DNA of 10,631 bases from Candidatus Bathyarchaeota archaeon (GTDB lineage Archaea > Thermoproteota > Bathyarchaeia > Bathyarchaeales > Bathyarchaeaceae), in assembly GCA_020350305.1 (NCBI GenBank), contig CP070709.1:804796-815426 (forward strand). The letters run 5' to 3'. The notes below the pieces were generated by a model. The model saw only the letters and a list, made by a program, of their open reading frames with translations, ran no database searches and had not been told where the DNA came from. The number at the start of each line of letters is the position of its first letter. Position 1 is the stretch's first letter. The translations under genes were made by a program, and so were the position numbers. Shown here piece by piece: positions 1 through 6,754 of this stretch.

Positions 1-47
1 AACGAAAGATATTAGGGTAACCATACAAATCAAAAAGATGCATATGC

Positions 48-124
48 GGGCCCGTAGCTCAGCAAGGCAGAGCGGCGGACTCTTAATCCGTAGGTCGTGG
101 GTTCAATTCCCGCCGGGCCCGCCA
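48..124 (+). tRNA. tRNA-Lys (anticodon CTT), CCA encoded
   Basis: A complete cloverleaf folds by eye. The 7-bp acceptor stem pairs GGGCCCG (48-54) with CGGGCCC (114-120). The D arm is GCTC (57-60)/GAGC (70-73). The anticodon stem 75-79/87-91 closes a 7-base loop with CTT at 82-84, which reads the lysine codon AAG. The T stem 97-101/109-113 closes the loop TTCAATT. The discriminator base is G121, and CCA (122-124) is encoded in the DNA. There is no intron: the anticodon loop runs uninterrupted. A T-rich stretch (141-153) shortly after the gene may help end transcription. The neighbouring trm5 methylates G37 of other tRNAs; here position 37 is A (A85), so this tRNA is not its substrate. Confidence 0.97.
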
Positions 125-319
125 AATCGCATTCTAGAAATTTTTGAAATTTTCACGAACATTGGTAAATGTTGAAGGAAAATTTGAAGCATAAATCAAT
201 GTAAGATCATGTTTTATTCAGCAGACCTAGCCGTCTATTTAACGATGTTGTTGACGAAGATTACGTCAAGTGAGTCCACCTGCATCTGCTTTGAATTCTC
301 AATTTGACCTGCTTATGAA
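125..319. other. Non-coding spacer between tRNA-Lys and trm5
   Basis: About 195 bases of AT-rich sequence. I see T-tracts at 141-145 and 150-153 (likely terminator for the tRNA transcript) but no convincing ORF with a ribosome binding site, no repeat and no second RNA gene. Its right end runs into the trm5 promoter. Confidence 0.5.
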
Positions 320-326
320 TTTAAAT
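320..326 (+). promoter_or_regulatory. TATA-like box for trm5
   Basis: TTTAAAT at 320-326. An archaeal start site about 26 bases on would fall near 349, right at the AGGG (348-351) that precedes a GTG codon at 358. The first in-frame ATG (325) lies inside this box, which argues against using it as the start. Confidence 0.45.
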
Positions 327-357
327 GCGATTTCATCGAATATTTTTAGGGTTGAAC

Positions 358-1425
358 GTGTCCACCACACCTTGCTTAAGAGTTCCAAAGATTCTCGGTG
401 AAAAAGCAATAGTCTTACTCAGCAAACTGAGCCTTCTAAACCGACAATTGAAGATTCAGCAAGTAAAGGATTGTCTTTTCATACCGTTAGTTAGGAAACC
501 TCTTCCAACTGATATCAAAAGGTTCAAGGAGAGCCTTCCAAACTTCAAAATCTCTACACATGAATTTCCCAAGCACACCAAACGTCCACTCAAACTTGTT
601 GATTTGCTGGAAGACAAACTGCCTACCAATCTCCTGGCAAGTGCCCCACATGCAGTAGACTTTGTAGGCGACCTAGCCGTTATCGAGATTCCTCCAGAAC
701 TTGAGTCTCATAAAACAACTGTTGGAGAAGCCATACTCAAGACACATAAACGGATACATACAATTTTAGCAAAATCTGGCGCTGTTGAAGGCGTATATCG
801 TGTGAGAGAATTTGATGTAATAGCAGGCAAAGGCAAAACAGAAACTGTTCACAGAGAGCATGGATGCGTATACCACGTAGACCTTGCGAAAGCCTATTTT
901 TCACCCAGGCTCTCCCATGAACACGATCGAGTGGCATCACAGGTCAAGGACGGCGAGACGGTGATCGACATGTTCGCCGGAGTTGGCCCATTCTCCATTA
1001 TAATCGCGAAGAGGCATAAGAACGTTCGAGTGTACGCTGTCGACGTGAACCCTGACGCCATGAACTATTTGAAGAAAAACATCGAAGCAAACCACATTGG
1101 AAAAAGCGTTACTCCAGTTCTTGGTGACATTAGAAAAATCGCAAAGACAAGACTAATCGGAGTTGCAGATCGGGTAATTATGAACTTGCCTGAGAGAGCG
1201 ATAGAATACGTAGACGTGGCTTGCGAAACCCTCAAGCCTCTGGGTGGTGTTGTGCATTATTACGAATTTACGCGCATGCCCGAACCCTTGGAAACCGCGA
1301 AGGTTCGATTGATCGAAGTTATGAAGCAGACCAGTCGCAACGTTAAGAAAATCTTGTCTGCACGGCTCGTTCGAGCAACTGCGCCTTACACTTTTCAAGT
1401 GGTTGTGGACGCCGAAATTCAATAG
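358..1425 (+). CDS. trm5: tRNA (guanine37-N1)-methyltransferase Trm5
   Basis: Trm5 transfers methyl from S-adenosylmethionine to N1 of G37 next to the anticodon, preventing frameshifting. With the GTG start at 358 the protein is 355 residues. The longer reading from ATG 325 adds 11 residues without resemblance to the family, and that ATG sits in the TATA-like box. AGGG at 348-351 is well spaced for the GTG, and the family's small N-terminal domain begins soon after (CLRVPK). Counting from ATG 325: N-terminal domain about 17-60, linker domain to about 160, the tRNA/SAM-contact motif FSPRLSHEHDRVA near 192-204, SAM motif I with D-x-F-A-G-V-G-P-F near 215-223, the acidic motif AVDVNP near 238-243, and the Trm5 signature NLPE at 287-290. 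The small N-terminal domain suggests the Trm5b type. Its 3' end overlaps the convergent DUF371 gene by 7 bases. Identity is secure; the start is inferred. Confidence 0.93.
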   Translation: MSTTPCLRVPKILGEKAIVLLSKLSLLNRQLKIQQVKDCLFIPLVRKPLPTDIKRFKESLPNFKISTHEFPKHTKRPLKLVDLLEDKLPTNLLASAPHAVDFVGDLAVIEIPPELESHKTTVGEAILKTHKRIHTILAKSGAVEGVYRVREFDVIAGKGKTETVHREHGCVYHVDLAKAYFSPRLSHEHDRVASQVKDGETVIDMFAGVGPFSIIIAKRHKNVRVYAVDVNPDAMNYLKKNIEANHIGKSVTPVLGDIRKIAKTRLIGVADRVIMNLPERAIEYVDVACETLKPLGGVVHYYEFTRMPEPLETAKVRLIEVMKQTSRNVKKILSARLVRATAPYTFQVVVDAEIQ

Positions 1426-1847
1426 CTCTCCACGGTCAACGTTATTTTGATTTTTTGATCTGGGTTCTGTATTTTTTCAATAAGTTTCCTAGAAATGTCT
1501 CTGGCAGCTTTGTTCGCTTTTATGGTTATTGTTCGATCACAAATATAGTTGCTCTTTCTCACTACCATGTCGGTTGGGTGGGTGAACAACAGCTGAGGGC
1601 TTCCTCTTGCCTTGACCACTTCCCGAATTCCGTTAGCCTCGATCGTTATAGTAGTGTGTGCGTCTTGTCTTTTCATGGCTTCCTTAAACCCTGGACTCAA
1701 GTCCTTTGTTCCTTTCGTTGCGCCAACAGCAATTACGCAATCGCCACGCTTCGTGAGGGTCGATTCTTTTGTGATTTCTAATGTTGTCTTATGAGTTGCC
1801 CGTATGTTCTCATGTCCATAAGCATCAATAATTTCAGTTATTTTCAT
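1419..1847 (-). CDS. DUF371 family protein
   Basis: A 142-residue protein matching the archaeal DUF371 family as I know it. Recognisable blocks are AYGHENIRATHKTTLEIT near the N-terminus, RGDCVIAVGATKG near residues 35-47, GSPQLLFTHPTDMVVRKS near 81-99, and CDRTITIKANKAA near 102-114. No signal peptide or membrane segment is visible, so it is probably a small cytosolic beta-rich protein. Function is unknown to me; the RGDC and HPTD-VVRKS blocks are the likely functional surface. It starts 34 bases after the stop of the winged-helix gene upstream on the same strand and may be co-transcribed with it. Only a weak GGGA lies upstream of the ATG, at a long spacing. Its stop codon lies inside the end of trm5. 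Confidence 0.88.
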   Translation of the reverse strand: MKITEIIDAYGHENIRATHKTTLEITKESTLTKRGDCVIAVGATKGTKDLSPGFKEAMKRQDAHTTITIEANGIREVVKARGSPQLLFTHPTDMVVRKSNYICDRTITIKANKAARDISRKLIEKIQNPDQKIKITLTVESY

Positions 1848-1881
1848 TGAAATGCAGTTCCCATTGCTGATTTGACGAGAA

Positions 1882-2847
1882 TTATTCGAGGACTTCTATG
1901 GAGTCTACTTTTCCATCTCCGTATAGATCAAATCCCTGAATCAAAGTTGCGAACTCGTCTTGGCCACTAAAATTCTTTAAAGTTTCTTTCCAAAATTTGA
2001 CGAGCGCTATAACGCACGCTTTTGTCCCAACAGTCTTGTTGCCTGCAAGAACAATTATTCGTTTTTCCTTGTCCCAAGGATTGACTATTCTTGAGATAAC
2101 TCCTACAGTGTCGCCAGTGTAAACGTTTCCAGTTTTTTCGGACACCAATCCCCCCAGAAGGAATCCATGCTCAGAAGGCATCATATCGAATCGTATGGGC
2201 AAAAACTCGTTAACTTCTTTGGTGATCAAGTTTGTTCCAGGGCCACCTACCAGGATTAAGTTGTTGTCCTCTTCTTTCTCAGCCTTTACATCCACATCCA
2301 GTTTTACTACAAAATCCTCTGGCAGCTTAGCGAATTGACCGAGGAAAAGCGTTAGGTAAGACGCATAGTGACCGTCCCTGGCTCTAGCTTTAAAAGGGCC
2401 ATGTGGGTCTGGGCTTCCAACCACAACCTTTCCGTCAAAGGGTCCATCATCTCGTAGGAATGGACTGAAGAACTGTTTCATTTTTTCGTTCACGCTTGGA
2501 ATTGAAACTGTGTTGATTGTTCTGTTGCCAAAGGGGAGTTCAACTCCGAAGGCGGGGAAAGAAGTTTTATAATATTTTGCGGTGGCTCCTTTCTTTTCTT
2601 CTTCTCTAACAATCTTGATTACGCCGGCTCTTGCAAGCTTTCTGACATGGTAATAGACTTTCTGTTCGTGTACCTTCAGTTTCTTCGCAATTTCCATAGG
2701 GTACATTTCTTTCTCGCCGAGAACCTCGAGAATTTTCCAGCTGAGTTTGTTTAAAACAGCCTTAAGCCTCTCGCGATCCTCGAAAACAGCGATGTTCTTG
2801 ACCTTGTATTCTTTTTTTTCGCCAGTGAGTAGCAGCTTTTTCTTCAT
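1882..2847 (-). CDS. Winged-helix protein with S-layer-like C-terminal domain
   Basis: A 321-residue protein in two parts. Residues about 28-95 form an ArsR-like winged helix: helix-turn-helix MEIAKKLKVHEQKVYYHVRKL (51-71), then a basic, charged wing ending in ATAKYYKTS. Residues about 110-321 resemble the archaeal S-layer protein C-terminal region: GKVVVGSPDPHGPFKARARD (139-158), LILVGGPGTNLIT (197-209), VGVISRIVNPW (248-258) and RIIVLAGNKTVGTKACVIAL (263-282). The protein ends with an EF-hand-like loop, D307-x3-D311-G-x2-D315-x2-E318, where position 3 is Tyr. I see no signal peptide or membrane helix, so despite the S-layer resemblance it should be cytosolic, presumably a transcription regulator with a repurposed sensing domain. 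The ligand is unknown. It reads divergently from glmS, so that operon and its own promoter are plausible targets (inference). The start is supported by a TATA box that places transcription almost at the ATG. Confidence 0.82.
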   Translation of the reverse strand: MKKKLLLTGEKKEYKVKNIAVFEDRERLKAVLNKLSWKILEVLGEKEMYPMEIAKKLKVHEQKVYYHVRKLARAGVIKIVREEEKKGATAKYYKTSFPAFGVELPFGNRTINTVSIPSVNEKMKQFFSPFLRDDGPFDGKVVVGSPDPHGPFKARARDGHYASYLTLFLGQFAKLPEDFVVKLDVDVKAEKEEDNNLILVGGPGTNLITKEVNEFLPIRFDMMPSEHGFLLGGLVSEKTGNVYTGDTVGVISRIVNPWDKEKRIIVLAGNKTVGTKACVIALVKFWKETLKNFSGQDEFATLIQGFDLYGDGKVDSIEVLE

Positions 2848-2871
2848 GTTTGCTTAGTTAAAAGAAATCCC

Positions 2872-2886
2872 TTATAAAACTTTTTT
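2872..2886 (-). promoter_or_regulatory. BRE/TATA promoter of the winged-helix gene
   Basis: Read on the minus strand: an A-rich BRE (AAAAAAAG, about 2879-2887) followed by TTTATAA at 2872-2878. Start of transcription about 26 bases on would be near 2849, two bases before the ATG at 2847, so the mRNA is probably leaderless. No Shine-Dalgarno is present, which agrees. Confidence 0.65.
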
Positions 2887-2962
2887 TAGTGGTCGGACCT
2901 AAACACATCAAAAACTTTAGAAACCTTTATGATTTCAGTTTTAAAATTGAGACCTTTTTCCT

Positions 2963-2976
2963 AAAAAAGCTTATAG
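2963..2976 (+). promoter_or_regulatory. BRE/TATA promoter of glmS
   Basis: AAAAAAG (2963-2969) followed by CTTATAG (2970-2976) fits a BRE plus TATA pair. Predicted transcription start is near 2999, giving a leader of about 60 bases. A perfect 10-base palindrome TCTAATTAGA (2989-2998) sits just before the predicted start and could bind a regulator. A Shine-Dalgarno GAGG lies at 3048-3051. Confidence 0.5.
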
Positions 2977-3059
2977 AATCGTCTCTGGTCTAATTAGAGC
3001 TTGCCTGTAAGAGATTCGGCTTTGTCATTATTTGAGCAAGAGAATTTGAGGAACTGATG

Positions 3060-4883
3060 ATGTGTGGAATATTTGGATGCGTCCTTGAAGACGGCGATGC
3101 GGCACCCATAATTCATGCTGCTTTAAAACGGCTTGAATATCGAGGATACGACTCTGTGGGTGAGGTAACAATCCATGAAGGCAAACTGTTCATAAAGAAG
3201 GATCAAGGAAAAATCGATGAAGTTCATGCCATACACAACCTAAATGATCTTCCTGGACGAATTGGAATAGGCCACACAAGATGGGCAACTCACGGAGCAC
3301 CGACCGAAGTAAACGCCCACCCCCACACCGACTGCAATGAGGAAATAGCAGTAATTCACAACGGAATCATCGAAAACTTCTCAGAACTTAAGAAAGAACT
3401 GGAAGAACATGGGCACACTTTTCGATCGAAAACTGATACCGAAATCATTTCTCATCTCATCGAAGAAAAGTTGAGCGAAGATTTCACTTTCGTCGAAGCA
3501 GTCCGCAGTGCTGTACAGCGGTTAGACGGATCGTACGCCATTGCGGCCGTCTCTTTTAAAGAGCCTGACAAAATCATTTGTGTACGGAAAGAAAGTCCTC
3601 TCGTCATTGGAGTTGCCGAAGACGCGGTTTACTGCGCATCTGACATTCCCGCGTTTCTCCCGTTAGCGAATACGGCTGTCATTGTTGAGGACGGAGAATT
3701 AGTTGTTTTGAGTGACAAAGGATATGAGATAAGAAAACTTGCTGATGGAAGTATAGTTTCAAGGAAGCCTGAGATCATTGATTGGAGTCCAGAAATGGCT
3801 GAGAAGAAGGGTTATCCTCATTTCATGCTGAAGGAGATTCATGAGCAGCCGCTTTGCCTGAGAAACACGCTCAGATTGCAGGAGCAGTATTTGGACCTAA
3901 TGACCACTTTCCTCGACCGTGCTGGTGAGGTTTTCTTAGTGGCGTGTGGCACTTCATATCACGCCTGTCTTGCAGCCTCCTACATGTTTTCTAAGCTTGC
4001 GATGTTAGCAACTCATCCAATTATTGCGTCGGAGTTCGTTGAGCAGCATGGAAGAGCCGTTAACATCGACAGCGTCCTTCTTGCTGTCAGCCAATCTGGG
4101 GAAACCGCTGATACTTTGGAGGCCGTGGAATGCGCGAGGTTGCGTGCCGCAACCGTTCTAGGATTAACCAATATTATTGGGTCCACTTTGACCCGTGTTG
4201 CTCGCGCCTATGTGTGTCAACAGTCGGGTCCAGAGATAGGAGTTGCCGCCACTAAGACCTTTACATCTCAGCTTTCTGTGCTCTCTCAGCTTGCGTTGAG
4301 GCTGGCCAAGAAGAGGGGGAAGGTTTCGCATGTGGAGATCGAGCAACTTGAAGAAAAACTGGAGCAGATTCCTGACATCGTTGAGAATGTTATTGAAACT
4401 CAGGAGGAGAAAATCAAACAGCTAGCCAAGAAATATCGGAATAAGCAGTGCTTCTTTTTCTTGGGGCGAGGGGTAAGCTCTGCTTCTGCCCTTGAGGGCA
4501 GGCTGAAGCTTTTAGAGATAGCTTATGCCCCTGCCCTAGCGTATCCCGCTGGGGAGAGTAAACATGGGCCGATTAGTTTGATTGAGCCGGGCTTCCCTGT
4601 GATTTTCGTGTGTCCCAAAGATGATACGCGCAAAACGATTGTGGGCAACATTATGGAGATGAAGGCTCGCGGGGCTTCCATTATCGCGGTGGTTGAGGAG
4701 GGAGACGAGGAGATCAGAAACCTCGCTGATGATTACATTGAAATACCTAAGGGGATGCCTGAGATTCTTTCGCCGATTCCCTATGTTATCCCACAACAAC
4801 TCTTCGCGTATTACATGGCGGTTGAAAGAAACTGTGACCCAGATCAGCCTAGGAATCTAGCGAAGTCAGTCACTGTCAAGTAG
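3060..4883 (+). CDS. glmS: Glutamine-fructose-6-phosphate aminotransferase (isomerizing)
   Basis: GlmS makes glucosamine-6-phosphate from fructose-6-phosphate and glutamine, the entry to UDP-GlcNAc for glycans and surface glycoproteins. Two ATGs are adjacent (3057 and 3060). I prefer the second: it gives MCGIFG, so removal of Met exposes the catalytic Cys of the Ntn-type glutaminase domain, whereas MMC would leave a Met in front. GAGG at 3048-3051 can serve either. The protein is 607 residues, the usual length. Counting from ATG 3057: glutaminase domain about 3-220, with HTRWATHG (73-80) and HNGIIEN (101-107); hinge KGYPHFMLKEIHEQP (251-265); first SIS domain about 285-425, with CGTS (297-300), SQSGETADT (345-353) and GVAATKTFTSQ (395-405); second SIS domain about 455-600, with LEGRLKLLE (479-487) and PAGESKHGP (497-505). 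It ends in the family tail PRNLAKSVTV. All key blocks are present. It stands at the head of a rightward pair with pcm, which seems to have its own promoter. Confidence 0.97.
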   Translation: MCGIFGCVLEDGDAAPIIHAALKRLEYRGYDSVGEVTIHEGKLFIKKDQGKIDEVHAIHNLNDLPGRIGIGHTRWATHGAPTEVNAHPHTDCNEEIAVIHNGIIENFSELKKELEEHGHTFRSKTDTEIISHLIEEKLSEDFTFVEAVRSAVQRLDGSYAIAAVSFKEPDKIICVRKESPLVIGVAEDAVYCASDIPAFLPLANTAVIVEDGELVVLSDKGYEIRKLADGSIVSRKPEIIDWSPEMAEKKGYPHFMLKEIHEQPLCLRNTLRLQEQYLDLMTTFLDRAGEVFLVACGTSYHACLAASYMFSKLAMLATHPIIASEFVEQHGRAVNIDSVLLAVSQSGETADTLEAVECARLRAATVLGLTNIIGSTLTRVARAYVCQQSGPEIGVAATKTFTSQLSVLSQLALRLAKKRGKVSHVEIEQLEEKLEQIPDIVENVIETQEEKIKQLAKKYRNKQCFFFLGRGVSSASALEGRLKLLEIAYAPALAYPAGESKHGPISLIEPGFPVIFVCPKDDTRKTIVGNIMEMKARGASIIAVVEEGDEEIRNLADDYIEIPKGMPEILSPIPYVIPQQLFAYYMAVERNCDPDQPRNLAKSVTVK

Positions 4884-4919
4884 TTGCCCGATTTCTTCAA
4901 CCTTCTAAATGCTTCTAAT

Positions 4920-4927
4920 CATAAACT
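4920..4927 (+). promoter_or_regulatory. TATA-like box and ribosome binding site for pcm
   Basis: CATAAACT at 4920-4927 would start transcription near 4950. GGGGA at 4956-4960 follows and sits 6 bases before the ATG at 4967. This supports ATG 4967 rather than the in-frame TTG at 4949, which would fall at the predicted transcription start. Confidence 0.4.
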
Positions 4928-4966
4928 CTTAAGGTATGGTTTTCAGTATTGTTGTGGGGACAAAGT

Positions 4967-5671
4967 ATGAAAAGACGAGCTTGGGAGGAGTTAGTTCAAA
5001 GGTTAGTTAGGCAAGGAATACTTCGGTCGCCACAGGTTATTCAAGCGTTGCGTCGAGTCTCTCGGGAGCCCTTTCTCCCAGAGAATGTGAAGTCCTATGG
5101 AACTATAGATTCCCCGCTTCCAATAGGATTTGGGCAGACCATTTCAGCGCCTCTCGGTTGATCTATGCGGTCAACCGGGCGAAACATGGTTTCAATTATG
5201 GATGAAGCCCTTGAGTTGGAGGTGGGGCATCGGGTGTTGGAGATAGGTGCTGGTTCAGGTTGGCATGCCTCCACGATAGCTGAGGTTGTGGCTCCGACGG
5301 ACACGCCTAAAAAAGAGTGGGGACATGTTCACACTTTGGAAATAGTTGCTGGACTGGCTGAGTTTGCGAGAGAAAATGTTGAAAAGGCTGGATATGGAGA
5401 CCGCGTCACCGTCATTTATGGAGACGGATCAAAGGGTTATCCAGAAGAAGCTCCGTATGATCGTGTTTTGGTGACGGCTGCGGCCCCAAATGTTCCTCAA
5501 CCGTTGGTAGAACAGTTGAAACCTAGTGGAGTGTTAGTTATTCCGGTTGGGGGTGTTTATCTCTATCAAACACTTTTGCGTATTAGGAAAAGGGATGGAG
5601 AGATTGTTCGGGAGAATTTGGGTGGGGTCGCATTTGTGCCTTTGACTGGAAAGTATGGACATCGATTTTAG
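4967..5671 (+). CDS. pcm: Protein-L-isoaspartate O-methyltransferase, interrupted by a putative 30-nt intron
   Basis: Pcm methylates L-isoaspartyl residues in aged proteins, using S-adenosylmethionine, to start their repair in the cytosol. The reading frame has a TGA at 5159-5161, yet homology continues in the same frame on both sides. Joining 4967-5153 to 5184-5671 gives 224 residues, a normal family length. In the joined protein the active-site loop reads GQTISAPHMVSIM (56-68), SAM motif I reads VLEIGAGSGWHA (80-91), and later blocks are YGDGSKGYPEEAPYD, AAAPNVPQPLVEQLK, LVIPVG and GGVAFVPLTGKYG. Without excision, the first part is a 64-residue peptide ending LG-stop just after SAP; the rest could start only at ATG 5165 or 5186 and would lack the N-terminal helices and SAP. 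A loop after motif I (APTDTPKKEWGH) is a little longer than usual. The stop codon lies 3 bases from the end of convergent fen1. Identity is secure; whether the gene is spliced, read through or dead is inferred, and splicing fits best. Confidence 0.88.
5154..5183 (+). other. Putative archaeal mRNA intron (bulge-helix-bulge) in pcm
   Basis: The RNA around this 30-base segment forms the splice motif recognised by archaeal tRNA-splicing endonuclease. The intron stem CGGTTGATC (5155-5163) pairs with GGTCAACCG (5169-5177): 9 bp with one T-G wobble and a 5-base loop. A 3-base bulge TCT (5152-5154) follows on the 5' strand, then a 4-bp central helix CGCC (5148-5151)/GGCG (5178-5181), then a 3-base bulge AAA (5182-5184) on the 3' strand. 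Outside this the exon helix is weak: G5147-C5185, an asymmetric internal loop, then 5136-5141 with 5187-5192 (6 bp, one wobble). Cutting each bulge after its second base gives exon ends at 5153 and 5184. The intron is a multiple of three, holds the in-frame TGA, and its removal creates CAC (His), the residue expected in the Pcm SAPHM motif. Cutting one base either way would give Asn or Leu. Confidence 0.78.
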
Positions 5672-5674
5672 AAT

Positions 5675-6709
5675 CTAACCGAAGAATGTTTCTAAGGTTA
5701 CTTTTCCCTTTTCCTTTTTCGAACCTTCTATCATTTTTTTGAGGGCCTTTCTCACGCGGTCCTCTGAGAAGTCGCGTTCCCGACATAAAAAGTTTACAAC
5801 ACCTTCTACATGTGGCTCTTTCCATACTAAGTGATAGTTGTCTGTGACTTTTGGATGTTGAAAGATTTCTCGTATACGCTTTGGCTCAACTGGAAACTCG
5901 GCCTGTTTCAGTGTGGACACTGCCTTTTCAAGAGTTCCGTGTTGTTGGATGAGTTTAACCGCGGTTTTCGGTCCTACGCCTTTTACTCCGTCTGGGTTGA
6001 AATCTGTGCCGACCAGTATGCCGACGTCTATCAGTTGCTCGTGTGTGATGTTCAGCTGTTTGAGAACTTGATCCAGCTCTACTATTTGAGGTGTGACTTC
6101 AATGTAGACATTTTTCCGCGGGAGTTTCCTTCTTCCACTGATGGTGACGTTCCTTGCCAATCTAGGCGCACCGAACAAGAGGCTGTCGTAATCTTGGCTG
6201 GCACAGTAATCGGTGTCGCCTTTTTTGGCGAGATAAGCTGCTTGTGCTTCGCCTTCACTGGGTGCCTGTATCCATGGTACGCCCATTTGGGTGAGGAGTC
6301 GTTTCGAGTCGGCTGTCATGTAGTCTTTAAGACGGCTTGTAGCTTGGGCGTATGTGCGTGCTTCTTCGATTTTTCCTTCTTTTAACGCTCGTTCATAATG
6401 GACAAGTGCTACTTCTTTTATTCTAGCTCGCCGTTTGATTTCAACTTCCTTCAGCGCTGGCGGTGTTCCGTCGAATACGTAGACGGGTTTGATGCCCATT
6501 TGAATAAGGTTAGCGGTTCGGTAAAATAAGCCGCTTAGGTGGCTGGTGACTTTGCCAGTAGAGTCTTTGAGAGGGGTTCCGTCTGGTTGGCGGATGATGG
6601 CGAGAAACTGGTAAAGAGCATTGTAGGCGTCTATGGCGATGGACTTTCCACTCAAATTTTTGAGGTCAACCGCTGTTTTGGGCACCAAGTCTCTCAGATT
6701 CACGCCCAA
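5675..6709 (-). CDS. fen: Flap endonuclease 1
   Basis: FEN1 removes 5' flaps during Okazaki fragment maturation and base excision repair. The 344-residue protein starts at TTG (6709), which yields the invariant MGVNL with Gly2 that the family requires. A GGTG at 6717-6720 (minus strand) lies 7 bases upstream. Catalytic metal ligands are visible: D27 (IAIDAYN), D80 (YVFDG), E152 and E154 (SEGEAQAA), D173 and D175 (SQDYDSLLFG) and D236 (VGTDFNPDGVKGVGPKTA, with the helix-hairpin-helix at about 238-255). The C-terminus KVTLETFF (336-343) is a PCNA-interacting box with Lys in the usual Gln position, as is common in archaea. It converges on pcm with a 3-base gap. It has its own likely promoter overlapping the end of the radical SAM gene. 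Nothing is missing. Confidence 0.97.
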   Translation of the reverse strand: MGVNLRDLVPKTAVDLKNLSGKSIAIDAYNALYQFLAIIRQPDGTPLKDSTGKVTSHLSGLFYRTANLIQMGIKPVYVFDGTPPALKEVEIKRRARIKEVALVHYERALKEGKIEEARTYAQATSRLKDYMTADSKRLLTQMGVPWIQAPSEGEAQAAYLAKKGDTDYCASQDYDSLLFGAPRLARNVTISGRRKLPRKNVYIEVTPQIVELDQVLKQLNITHEQLIDVGILVGTDFNPDGVKGVGPKTAVKLIQQHGTLEKAVSTLKQAEFPVEPKRIREIFQHPKVTDNYHLVWKEPHVEGVVNFLCRERDFSEDRVRKALKKMIEGSKKEKGKVTLETFFG

Positions 6710-6746
6710 GGCTCTACACCAATTTCTAAACCAACATTAAGATTGA

Positions 6747-6753
6747 TAATAAA
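6747..6753 (-). promoter_or_regulatory. TATA-like box for fen1
   Basis: TTTATTA on the minus strand at 6747-6753 predicts a start near 6724 and a leader of about 14 bases. The leader would carry GGTG (6717-6720) before the TTG start. The following bases, 6755-6757, are the stop codon of the upstream radical SAM gene, so fen1 can be expressed separately from it. Confidence 0.45.
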
Positions 6754-6754
6754 T

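Noticed and set aside
48..124. Possible intron or split tRNA in tRNA-Lys
   Set aside because: All arms and loops have standard length, with an uninterrupted anticodon loop.
1455..1794. Plus-strand open frames opposite the DUF371 gene
   Set aside because: They are shadows of the conserved DUF371 frame; no ribosome binding site or family resemblance.
5159..5161. TGA in pcm as a selenocysteine codon or programmed readthrough
   Set aside because: The stop lies in extra sequence not present in the family, not at a catalytic position. Readthrough would keep ten extra residues and lose the conserved His. The BHB fold explains the segment better.
4967..5671. pcm as a plain pseudogene
   Set aside because: Apart from the 30-nt segment the frame is open, full length and conserved to the last residue. 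A random insertion would rarely be a multiple of three with splice bulges at the exact sites that restore a conserved residue.
5831..6385. 184-residue open frame on the plus strand inside fen1
   Set aside because: It is antisense to a fully conserved fen1 and its translation (Phe/Cys-rich, no motif) has no protein-like features.
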